Assembly: GCA_002358875.1 (NCBI GenBank)
Contig: DEPS01000113.1
Location: 1-15,370, forward strand
Direction: 5' to 3'
DNA from: Lachnospiraceae bacterium UBA3386
GTDB lineage: Bacteria > Bacillota > Clostridia > Lachnospirales > Lachnospiraceae
Length of the DNA stretch: 15,370 nt
The position numbers and the translations under genes are program-made. Shown here piece after piece: positions 6,506 to 13,187 of the stretch. The notes below the pieces were generated by a model that saw only the letters and a program-made list of their open reading frames with translations, was not told where the DNA came from and ran no database searches. The number at the start of each line of letters is the position of its first letter. The stretch's first letter is position 1.

Positions 6506-7704
6506 CATTGATTTCAGCTGATAATTCCTGGATGCTTTTTGCCGTGCTTGTGATGATCGCGGCAGTATCCATAAGGCTCGAGCAGAGATACAGATGGGCG
6601 GCGCAGGTTTCCGCCTGTATGCTCTGTCTTGTTTTTTCGATGGCCCTGGCCAACCTGCGGGTGATCCCGACGGATGCGGCGGCCTATGATTTTGTCTGGG
6701 GATACATCGTTCCCCTGTCCATTCCCTTCCTGCTCTTTAAGGCGGATCTTCGCCGGATCTGGAAAGAGAGCGGGAAGATGTTTGGCATGTTCATACTCAG
6801 CAGCGTCGGGACGGCTGTCGGAGGCCTTCTGGCATTTTTCTTATTAAAGAACCGGATCGGATATGAGACGGCGAGGTCGGCAGTGCCTATGTTCGTCGGG
6901 ACCTATGTCGGAGGCTCGGTCAATTTGGTCGCTATGGCGGAAACGGCTTCGGCCGGGGAAGAGCTTCTTTCTGCCGCCATTGTGGCGGATAATCTGCTCA
7001 TGGTCCTGTATTTTTTTGTGCTCGCGGTTATTCCCGGAGTGAACTGGATCCTGCGGCATTACAGCCATCCCCTGATTGAAGCGGGAAGAAAGAAAAAAAG
7101 GGCAGGCGGAGCAAGGAACGCGGCAGATTACTGGAAGGCCAAGCCGGTTGCCCTGACGGATCTTTCCATGGGATTTGCGTCGGCATGTATGATCGCTGCG
7201 GGCTCCAATATGCTGGCAGACTTTTTCGGAAACCTTATCCCTGAGCAGGGCTTTATCCTGTCGCTTGTCCACGGGCTTTTGGGAAACAGGTATCTTCTGA
7301 TCACGGCGGTCACTGCGGGGCTGGCGACGGCTTTTCCGCGTTTTTTCGGAAATATCGCAGGGGCAGAGGAGATCGGGACCTTCCTCATCCATATCTTTTT
7401 CGCGGTGATCGGTGCTCCCGCGTCTATTCTGATGATCGTGCGCCATGCGCCCCTGCTTCTTTTGTTTGCTGCAGTCGTTGTGTTTATGAACATGGTCTTT
7501 TCTCTGGGACTGGGCAGGCTGCTGGGCTATTCGATCGAAGAGATCATTGTCGCTTCCAACGCCAATATCGGAGGCCCGACGACCTCCGCCGCCTTCGCCA
7601 TTGCCAAGGGATGGCATGAGCTGATCATTCCCGCCCTCCTGGTCGGGACCCTGGGATATGTGATCGGAAATTATTATGGAGTGTTTCTCTACACACTGAT
7701 TTGA
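6499..7704 (+). CDS. DUF819 family integral membrane protein
   Basis: A 401-residue, strongly hydrophobic protein with about ten predicted membrane segments and a central basic cytoplasmic loop (RKKKRAGGARN at about residues 198-208). Features I associate with DUF819 (YjcL-like) are the first-half GTYVGGSVNLVAMAE and the second-half ASNANIGGPTTSAAFAIAKGW. These two Gly-rich re-entrant motifs suggest an inverted-repeat transporter fold. The substrate is unknown. The ATG at 6499 follows GAGG (6485-6488). Upstream lie a terminator and a start-codon hairpin, so expression seems controlled at RNA level. It converges with the regulator gene at 7828. A link to tetrapyrrole or anion metabolism would be guesswork from position alone. 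Confidence 0.85.
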   Translation: MSTLISADNSWMLFAVLVMIAAVSIRLEQRYRWAAQVSACMLCLVFSMALANLRVIPTDAAAYDFVWGYIVPLSIPFLLFKADLRRIWKESGKMFGMFILSSVGTAVGGLLAFFLLKNRIGYETARSAVPMFVGTYVGGSVNLVAMAETASAGEELLSAAIVADNLLMVLYFFVLAVIPGVNWILRHYSHPLIEAGRKKKRAGGARNAADYWKAKPVALTDLSMGFASACMIAAGSNMLADFFGNLIPEQGFILSLVHGLLGNRYLLITAVTAGLATAFPRFFGNIAGAEEIGTFLIHIFFAVIGAPASILMIVRHAPLLLLFAAVVVFMNMVFSLGLGRLLGYSIEEIIVASNANIGGPTTSAAFAIAKGWHELIIPALLVGTLGYVIGNYYGVFLYTLI

Positions 7705-7761
7705 TGAGGCGGCGCTTATCTGTATATGGAAACTCCCGGGTGAAGGTGTTTTGCTCAGGAT

Positions 7762-7784
7762 GGCTGCCGAAGCAATGCCTTTTT
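7762..7784 (+). terminator. Weak terminator-like hairpin after the DUF819 gene
   Basis: GGC (7762-7764) and GC around a CGAA loop can pair with GC and GCC (7777-7779), followed by five T residues (7780-7784). The stem is short and interrupted. The AT-rich repeats just downstream also contain palindromes (TTAAAATG-AA-CATTTTAA) that could end transcription from both sides. Confidence 0.3.
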
Positions 7785-7840
7785 AAGAATGAACATTTTA
7801 AGAATGAATATTTTTAAAATGAACATTTTAAAAATGAACA
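7781..7840 (+). repeat. Four 15-bp AT-rich tandem repeats at the 3' end of the regulator gene
   Basis: Four consecutive 15-base units (7781-7795, 7796-7810, 7811-7825, 7826-7840) have the form TTTTAARAATGAAYA. The last copy codes, on the minus strand, for the final residues of the Crp/Fnr protein (the end of NVHF plus the stop). The others lie just past its stop. Each junction forms a near-palindrome such as AAAATGAACATTTT. Confidence 0.88.
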
Positions 7841-8511
7841 TTGGAGGAAAGTGAAAAATAATTTTTATCAAAATCGATCAGTCCGTCATTTTTCAGGGCA
7901 GTGAGCTCCCGGGTCATGGCACTGCGGTTGATGCATAAAAATTCGGCCATTTCCGTGCGGCTTAAGGGGATCCTGAAGGAGGAGGCACCCTGGCGCCGGG
8001 CTTCCATGGAGAGGTAGGCAAGGATCTTTTCGCGTATGGAGCCGCGGGAGGTGATCTCGATCTTTTCCATAAAGCGGCGGTTTTTTTCGCTGATCATTTT
8101 GAATATATTGCGTGAGAGCTTGTGGTGGAAGCTGCAGGAATTCGTACAGGGATGAAGGATCCGCGAGGCGGGCAGGAACAGAACGAGGGTGGAAGCAGAG
8201 GAGATAAACGAGATCCCCTGCCTTTCACCCTCGTTTTCCATGAAGGCGATGTTTTCCCCGAAAATGTCCCCGGGTTTCATATAGGCCAGGAGTGTCCGGT
8301 TCCCCCAGACATCCTCTTTGTAGGTGCGGACCCCGCCTTCCAGCACGGCGCCCACGTTTTCAAAAAGCTCCTTTTCCAGGAGAATATAATCGTCTTTTTT
8401 ATAACGGCGGAGCCTGCATCCCAGGCATTCAAAGAGCAGGGAACAGTCCTGGGAGCTGATCCCGTCAAAGAGGGGAAGGGATGAAATATCTGTAATATTG
8501 GCGCTGGGCAT
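7828..8511 (-). CDS. Crp/Fnr family transcriptional regulator
   Basis: A 227-residue regulator. An N-terminal cyclic-nucleotide-binding-type beta barrel (about 10-115) includes the conserved LAYMKPGDIFGEN (75-87). A dimerisation helix and a C-terminal winged helix-turn-helix follow (about 183-205, LSRTEMAEFLCINRSAMTRE). In the recognition helix, Arg196 and Arg201 appear to align with Arg180 and Arg185 of E. coli CRP, with Ser197 in place of Glu181. Cysteines at 23, 29, 32, 122 and 126 (PCTNSCSFHH) could bind an Fe-S cluster or another redox ligand; this is inference. The start has AAAGGAG six bases upstream. It is divergent from the molybdenum reductase operon, and a Crp-type palindrome lies between them, so it is the likely regulator of that operon. 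Confidence 0.92.
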   Translation of the reverse strand: MPSANITDISSLPLFDGISSQDCSLLFECLGCRLRRYKKDDYILLEKELFENVGAVLEGGVRTYKEDVWGNRTLLAYMKPGDIFGENIAFMENEGERQGISFISSASTLVLFLPASRILHPCTNSCSFHHKLSRNIFKMISEKNRRFMEKIEITSRGSIREKILAYLSMEARRQGASSFRIPLSRTEMAEFLCINRSAMTRELTALKNDGLIDFDKNYFSLSSNVHF

Positions 8512-8776
8512 GATCGACTCCTTTAAATGGTAAATATGAGGATTTTTTACGACGCTGGTTTTTCGCGGTGAAAGAGCGTCGAAGCAGCATCTCCCTGGGA
8601 GCTGCGGGTTTTGCGAATGAGGGGTGGTGAGTATGAACGCTAAATCGTTTAACCGTATAGGAATAAAGATTTGTTTGGATGTTTTGAAATAAAAATATGT
8701 TTTTCAATGGCGGCTTTTCAGAAACTGCATGGTTCTGAAAAGCTGCCATTATTTTTGTTAATTATAATATATGAAA
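8512..8776. other. Left part of the divergent intergenic region: leader of the regulator gene with two hairpins
   Basis: No gene is supported here. One inverted repeat is CGACGCT (8550-8556) with AGCGTCG (8575-8581), with an inner TTTC/GAAA pairing. A stronger one is AATGGCGGCTTTTCAGAA (8706-8723) with TTCTGAAAAGCTGCCATT (8733-8750), 18 pairs including one G-U. On the minus strand, TATAAT (8766 down to 8761) with TGCACA (8789 down to 8784) at 17-bp spacing could be the regulator's promoter. That would start the transcript near 8754, just before the 18-bp hairpin. Confidence 0.5.
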
Positions 8777-8792
8777 TGTTGCATGTGCAACA
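8777..8792. promoter_or_regulatory. Crp/Fnr-type operator
   Basis: TGTTGCATGTGCAACA is a perfect inverted repeat with the 16-bp geometry of Crp sites (five-base half-sites TGTTG and CAACA around six bases). It lies between the divergent regulator and reductase genes. Its centre (8784.5) is 41.5 bp upstream of the start expected from the TAAAAT box. It also overlaps the proposed -35 of the regulator's own promoter. Assignment to the adjacent regulator is inference from position. Confidence 0.75.
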
Positions 8793-8813
8793 GTAAGAAG
8801 GAGCTATTTATAG

Positions 8814-8819
8814 TAAAAT
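8814..8819 (+). promoter_or_regulatory. -10 box of the molybdenum reductase operon promoter
   Basis: TAAAAT sits at the spacing expected for a class II activated promoter, with no recognisable -35 because the operator takes that place. The predicted start is near 8826, giving a leader of about 190 bases. An alternative -10, TATAAT at 8763-8768, would place the operator just downstream of its start and make it a repressor site. Confidence 0.5.
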
Positions 8820-8873
8820 TAAACGTAACTGACATTAAACTTCGACAGACTTTTGTTCAAAAACTCCAGATAG

Positions 8874-8995
8874 TCAACTGAAAACTGCCAGCGGAAAAAC
8901 CGGCACCTGAAAACGGAAAATCAAAATAATGTGACGATTCAACTGTAAACGGAAAAACAGGCACCTGAAAACAATAAATCGCAGAAAGTCAACTG
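8874..8995 (+). repeat. Direct repeats in the leader of the molybdenum reductase operon
   Basis: TCAACTG occurs at 8874, 8939 and 8989. A 22-base A-rich repeat, starting GGAAAAAC and ending GGCACCTGAAAAC, is present at 8893-8914 and 8951-8972 with one mismatch. The first and second TCAACTG each precede a copy of the 22-base unit. The leader is otherwise A-rich, with little stable structure visible. Confidence 0.75.
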
Positions 8996-9015
8996 AGAAA
9001 AAGAGGAAGAAACAA

Positions 9016-11100
9016 ATGAAAAAAGTGCAATCGACCTGCAATTTCTGCGCGATCGACTGTAATCTCGACTTCTATGTGGAGGACGGGCGTATCGTTCGCA
9101 CAGTGCCCACGAAGGGCTATCCCGTCAACGACGGGTTCAGCTGTATTAAAGGGCTCTCGCTGAGCAAACAGCAGACAACTGTCAAACCGGGCGCCCTGCC
9201 TAAGATCAGGCAGGCGGATGGTTCCATGAAGGAGGTCGGCTGGGACGAGGCTTTTTCGCATGTGGCGGGAAAGATCACGGAGCTTCAGGAAAAGTATGGG
9301 CGCGAGAGCGTCGCGGGCATCAGCACCGGCCAGCTCACGCTGGAGGAGTTTGCTATCTTCGGCCATGTGATGCGTAATTTCCTGCAGACGAATGTGGACG
9401 GCAATACCCGCCTCTGCATGGCTTCCGCAGCGGTGGGACATAAGGGGACCTTCGGATACGACGCGCCGGGCTACACCCTGCAGGATCTGGAGCTGTCCGA
9501 CACCCTGATCTTCATCGGGGCCAATCCCGTGGTCGCCCATCCCATCATCTGGGGACGCGTCCGCAGCAACAAGGTGCCGGGCCACAAGGTCATCGTGATC
9601 GATCCCAGAAGGTCCGAGACGGCCATGAACGCGGACTATCATTACCAGATCCGCCCCAGGTCAGACCTGGCCCTGCTCTACACGCTGGCCAATGTTCTGA
9701 TCGAGAAGGACTGGATCGACCACGACTTTATCGAAGCCCACACCAACAAATTTGACGAATTCGCGGCCTTTGTGAAGGCATTTCCGCTCTCACGGGGCGC
9801 ACAGGCTTCCGGCATCAGCGAGGACCGCATCCTTGAACTCGCTCAGATGATCCACGATGGCAAGGCGGTCTCCTTCTGGTGGACCATGGGCGTCAACCAG
9901 GGTTACGAGGCAGTGACAACAGCCCGTGCCATCATGAACCTGGCTCTGATGACCGGCAATATCGGTAAGCCCGGCACGGGGGGCAACTCGATTACCGGCC
10001 AGTGCAACGCCATGGGCTCGCGCCTTTTCTCCAACACCACCTGCCTGTTTGGCGGAGGCGACTTTACGGACGAAGCGGAGAGCAGGCGGATCGCGGATAT
10101 CATCGGCATCGATCCCGCCCTCATGGCCAAAAAGCCCACGATTCCCTACAACATGATCATAGAAGGCATCAATGAAGGCCGGATCAAGGGCCTCTGGATC
10201 CTGTGCACCAACCCCCGCCACAGCTGGACCAACAACGAGACCTTTGCCCGGGCAGCCAAAAAGCTCGAACTCTTCGTCGTGCAGGATATCTATGACACCA
10301 TTGAGAGCGCCGAGGACGCGACGGTCTATTTCCCTGTCGTTCCGGGCATCAAGAAGGCCGGCACCTATATCAATCTGGAGCGCCGCATGTCCGCCATGCG
10401 CCCTGTGCTGCCCCGCGGCGAAAACGAGATCTCTGACTACGAGTGCATCCTGGGCGTCGCCAAGGCTCTGGGAATGGGGAGCGCCATCGAGCGCTGGGAG
10501 ACCCCCGAGCAGTGCTTTGACATGCTGCGCGACATCTCCCGCGGCAGACCCTGCGACTTTTCCGGCGTCAAGTGGAATGAACTGGAAAATTCCAAAGGCA
10601 GGCAGTGGCCCTATCCAGAGGGAAGGGAGGCCGAGTTCGCCGGGGACCAGCGCAGACTTTATTCCGACGGGATCTTCTTTACACCGAACGGAAAAGCCAA
10701 TTTCCTCTTTGAGGAGCTGCTCCCCAACCCCTTTGTCCAGGATGAGAAATTCCCGCTGCTCTTCAATACCGGCCGCGGCACCGTGGGACAGTGGCATACC
10801 CAGAGCCGTACCAAGGAGGTCAAATTCGTGGAGGACGTCTCTTTAAAGAAAGCCTATCTGTATATGAACACAAAGCTGGCTGAGGAGAATGATGTCCACG
10901 AGATGGACCAGGTCCGCGTATTTTCTGTGAATGGACAGGACGCCGTCTTCTACGTCAAGGTGACGGACAATGTCCCCTACGACCAGCTGTATGCCCCCAT
11001 CCATTATGTGGAGTGCAATAAACTGACGCCTTCCAGCTACGACAAATACTCCAAAGAGCCCAACTACAAGGGAGCGACCTGCAGATTTGAAAAGGTCTGA
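9016..11100 (+). CDS. Molybdopterin oxidoreductase, NasA/NarB-like (putative cytoplasmic nitrate reductase)
   Basis: A 694-residue bis-molybdopterin enzyme of the DMSO-reductase superfamily. Cys8, Cys11, Cys15 and Cys43 bind one 4Fe-4S cluster. Cys134 in NTRLCMASAAVGHKGTFG is the likely molybdenum ligand. It is followed by Met, as in Nap/Nas nitrate reductases, whereas formate dehydrogenases have Cys/Sec followed by His. GVNQGYEAVTTARAIMNLAL, GNSITGQCNAMGSR and FNTGRGTVGQWHTQSRTK also match the nitrate reductase pattern. There is no Tat signal, so it is cytoplasmic. GAGGA eight bases before the ATG sets the start. Downstream 4Fe-4S and FAD genes are likely electron donors. Automated annotation might call it formate dehydrogenase alpha subunit; the active-site residues argue against that. 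Substrate confidence is moderate. Confidence 0.85.
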   Translation: MKKVQSTCNFCAIDCNLDFYVEDGRIVRTVPTKGYPVNDGFSCIKGLSLSKQQTTVKPGALPKIRQADGSMKEVGWDEAFSHVAGKITELQEKYGRESVAGISTGQLTLEEFAIFGHVMRNFLQTNVDGNTRLCMASAAVGHKGTFGYDAPGYTLQDLELSDTLIFIGANPVVAHPIIWGRVRSNKVPGHKVIVIDPRRSETAMNADYHYQIRPRSDLALLYTLANVLIEKDWIDHDFIEAHTNKFDEFAAFVKAFPLSRGAQASGISEDRILELAQMIHDGKAVSFWWTMGVNQGYEAVTTARAIMNLALMTGNIGKPGTGGNSITGQCNAMGSRLFSNTTCLFGGGDFTDEAESRRIADIIGIDPALMAKKPTIPYNMIIEGINEGRIKGLWILCTNPRHSWTNNETFARAAKKLELFVVQDIYDTIESAEDATVYFPVVPGIKKAGTYINLERRMSAMRPVLPRGENEISDYECILGVAKALGMGSAIERWETPEQCFDMLRDISRGRPCDFSGVKWNELENSKGRQWPYPEGREAEFAGDQRRLYSDGIFFTPNGKANFLFEELLPNPFVQDEKFPLLFNTGRGTVGQWHTQSRTKEVKFVEDVSLKKAYLYMNTKLAEENDVHEMDQVRVFSVNGQDAVFYVKVTDNVPYDQLYAPIHYVECNKLTPSSYDKYSKEPNYKGATCRFEKV

Positions 11101-11343
11101 ACCGGCAAGGGCCGGGAGACCATGAGCCGGAGACTTTTTGAGCAGGGGGCTTTACGGAAAACCCGAATCACCGGGGACCGGAAGCTTCAGAAAACAGGAG
11201 CTTTAAAAAAAAGCTTCATGAAAAAGAGATTTAAGGAAAATTGCTTCAAAAAAGAAGCTTCGGGAAAAACCTCTGGAATCATGATCCTGAAAAAGGAGTT
11301 AAAAAGTCAGGGAAGCCATTTTTGAACAGGAGAAATGTGACCT
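11101..11343 (+). other. Spacer with hairpins between the reductase and ferredoxin genes
   Basis: The 243-base gap is long for an operon. It begins with CCGGC-AAGG-GCCGG (11102-11115). GAAGCTT or AAGCTTC occurs at 11181, 11211 and 11254. These can pair with one another, for example GAAGCTT (11181-11187) with AAGCTTC (11211-11217), or GCTTC (11243-11247) with GAAGC (11254-11258). No T-run follows a stem. A Lys-rich 67-codon frame (11122-11325) has no recognisable family and is not called. Confidence 0.5.
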
Positions 11344-11784
11344 ATGTACAGAATCAAGATAGACCGCAGCCGCTGCATCGGCTGTCTCACCTGTGTGACG
11401 GCCTGTGTGGTCAGCCACGAGACGGAGAGCGGCGATGCGCGAAACCGCGTCGTGATCGACAGCGAGACAAAGCCGGCGCCCATTTTCTGCCGGCACTGCA
11501 CCCGGCCGGAGTGTGTTTATACCTGCATGACCGGCGCGATGAAAAAAGACCCGGAGACAGGGTATGTCACTTATGACAAGGAACAGTGCGCCAGCTGTTA
11601 TATGTGCGTGATGTCCTGCCCCTTCGGTATTTTAAAGCCGGACAGCATCCACTTCAGGGAGATCATGAAGTGCAACATGTGCGTACACCGGAGCGAGGAC
11701 GGAAAGACCGCCAATCCGATGTGCGTGGAGAAATGTCCCATGCACGCCATCACGCTGGAAGAAGTGCTGCCCGGAGCGGAATGA
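11344..11784 (+). CDS. Four-cluster 4Fe-4S ferredoxin-like electron-transfer protein (CooF/HycB type)
   Basis: A 146-residue protein with sixteen cysteines in four 4Fe-4S motifs: Cys11/14/17/21, Cys49/52/57/61, Cys82/85/88/92 and Cys110/113/127/131. This arrangement is that of CooF, HycB and the electron-transfer subunits of DMSO-reductase-type enzymes. The ATG is preceded by AGGAGA at ten bases. It should pass electrons between the FAD protein encoded downstream and the Mo/4Fe-4S catalytic subunit encoded upstream. No signal peptide or membrane segment is seen, so the complex is soluble and cytoplasmic. CooF-like and FAD genes also pair beside CO dehydrogenase genes in other clostridia, but none is seen here. 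Confidence 0.93.
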   Translation: MYRIKIDRSRCIGCLTCVTACVVSHETESGDARNRVVIDSETKPAPIFCRHCTRPECVYTCMTGAMKKDPETGYVTYDKEQCASCYMCVMSCPFGILKPDSIHFREIMKCNMCVHRSEDGKTANPMCVEKCPMHAITLEEVLPGAE

Positions 11785-11791
11785 TCATGAA

Positions 11792-11905
11792 CGGCCACAA
11801 GGTGGCCGGTAATGAATGATCTGATTTTTTCATCCGTGCAGCTGATCAGAGCCACTGCATTCTTGAAAACACCCCGGATTGCCCCGCGCGAAGGCGCTGC
11901 GGCAA
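11792..11905 (+). other. Two hairpins in the spacer between the ferredoxin and FAD genes
   Basis: CGGCCAC-AAG-GTGGCCG (11792-11808) is a perfect 7-bp stem with a three-base loop. A second hairpin at 11879-11905 pairs TTGCC and following bases with GCGGCAA, capped by CGCGC-GAAG-GCGC. Neither has a proper T-run, so they look like mRNA processing or stability elements rather than terminators. Confidence 0.45.
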
Positions 11906-11930
11906 GGGGGCAGAAGTGAAAGGACTATTT

Positions 11931-13187
11931 ATGAAGAAATATGTAGTGATCGGATCCTCCGCGGCCGGCATAAACGGGATCCGGGAGCTCCGCAAATATG
12001 ACAGGGAGGCGGAGATCGTCCTGATCTCAAAGGACAGGGACATCTATTCCCGCTGCATCCTGCATGAGTATCTGGCCGGAAAGCGCAGCATCGAGAAGCT
12101 GCGTTTCGTGGAGAAGGATTTTGAGTCTCTTTATAATGTTATCTGGAAGAAGGGCGTCGAGGCTGTGGGCCTGGACAGGGAGGCAAAGGAGGTCCTGCTT
12201 CGGGATCTGGATGATCCGGAGAAGACCGCGCGCGAAAAATACGACAGGCTGCTGATCGCCACCGGCTCCCACACCTTTTTCCCGCCCATCAAAAACATGG
12301 CCGGTTCGCCCAACATGATCGGCTTCCGCAACATCGATGACATCGAGGTTTTAAAGGAAGTGGCGAAGACCCGGAAAAATATCGTCGTTCTGGGCTCCGG
12401 CCTTGTGGGCATCGACTGTGCGACAGGCTTCCTGGAGCTGGGCGTAAAGGTCGTGCTCTGCGACTTCGCCGGCTGGCTTTTGAACAGGCAGCTGGATCAG
12501 GAGGCTGCGCAGGCCTATATCGATGCCTTTGCCGCCCGCGGCGTTGAGCAGCACTACGGCGTCGGCGTGAGCGAAGTGCAGATCAACGATAAACACGAGA
12601 TCACTGCGGTCGTCCTCAGCGACGGCAGTGTGATCCCCTGCGACTTCTTCGTCGTGACGGCGGGCGTCCGTTCCAACGTGGAATTTCTGCAGGATTCCGG
12701 ACTTGAGCTCTCCCGCTTCGGCCTTGTCTACGACGAGACGGGCAGGACCAGCGACCCCGATATCTACGGAGCAGGGGATGTATCGGGCCTTTCCCCCATC
12801 TGGCCTGTCGCTGTGAAGGAGGGTATGGTCGCCGCCGCAAATATGGCGGGCGTCCCTGAGAAGATGACGGATTTCTTTGCCAGCAAGTCGACCATGCGCT
12901 TCCTCGGGATCTCCACAATGTCGCTGGGCAATGTCAACCCCGATCCCGCGGATGAGGATGTCAGGGTCGAGACCTTCCGCAAGGGCGATGTCTACAAAAA
13001 GATCGTCCACAAGGACGGGAAGATCATCGGCGCCCTTCTGCAGGGAGACCTGGCCTACGGCGGCGTTCTCCAGCAGATGATCGCCCGCCAGATCGACGTA
13101 CGCCGTGTGAAGAAGCCCTTGTTTGACATCGACTACTCCGACTTCTTCCACATCCGCGAAAATACGTATGAGTTTTATTATGATTGA
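11931..13187 (+). CDS. NAD(P)/FAD-dependent oxidoreductase (NirB N-terminal / rubredoxin-reductase-like)
   Basis: A 418-residue pyridine nucleotide-disulfide oxidoreductase-type flavoprotein. YVVIGSSAAGINGIREL (4-20) binds FAD. YSRCILHEYLAGK (39-51) matches the YSRxLL segment of the NirB/nitrite-reductase-associated subfamily. LLIATGSHTFFPP, a second dinucleotide loop IVVLGSGLVGIDCATG (151-166) for NAD(P)H, and IYGAGDVSG (278-286) complete the fold. There is no Cys-x4-Cys redox pair, so it is not a thioredoxin or glutathione reductase. I take the ATG at 11931, with AAAGGA six bases upstream, over an in-frame GTG at 11916. It probably feeds NAD(P)H electrons into the four-cluster ferredoxin protein encoded just before it. 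Electron flow could also run the other way. Confidence 0.92.
   Translation: MKKYVVIGSSAAGINGIRELRKYDREAEIVLISKDRDIYSRCILHEYLAGKRSIEKLRFVEKDFESLYNVIWKKGVEAVGLDREAKEVLLRDLDDPEKTAREKYDRLLIATGSHTFFPPIKNMAGSPNMIGFRNIDDIEVLKEVAKTRKNIVVLGSGLVGIDCATGFLELGVKVVLCDFAGWLLNRQLDQEAAQAYIDAFAARGVEQHYGVGVSEVQINDKHEITAVVLSDGSVIPCDFFVVTAGVRSNVEFLQDSGLELSRFGLVYDETGRTSDPDIYGAGDVSGLSPIWPVAVKEGMVAAANMAGVPEKMTDFFASKSTMRFLGISTMSLGNVNPDPADEDVRVETFRKGDVYKKIVHKDGKIIGALLQGDLAYGGVLQQMIARQIDVRRVKKPLFDIDYSDFFHIRENTYEFYYD

Noticed and set aside
6844..7617. Minus-strand open frame of 257 codons opposite the DUF819 gene
   Set aside because: Shadow frame rich in Arg, Gln and His, as expected from the complement of a membrane protein gene.
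9790..10797. Long minus-strand open frame (335 codons) opposite the Mo reductase gene
   Set aside because: It lies wholly inside a confidently identified gene. Its length is explained by C-ending codon bias on the plus strand, and no family features are seen.
9016..11100. Formate dehydrogenase with selenocysteine
   Set aside because: The molybdenum-ligand position is an ordinary Cys codon followed by Met, and there is no in-frame TGA.
11122..11325. Small Lys-rich open frame between the Mo reductase and ferredoxin genes
   Set aside because: No good ribosome site, low-complexity composition and overlap with inverted repeats make it more likely a structured spacer than a gene.
12351..13151. 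Minus-strand open frame of 266 codons opposite the FAD oxidoreductase gene
   Set aside because: Antisense shadow of a well-supported gene, with no recognisable domain.
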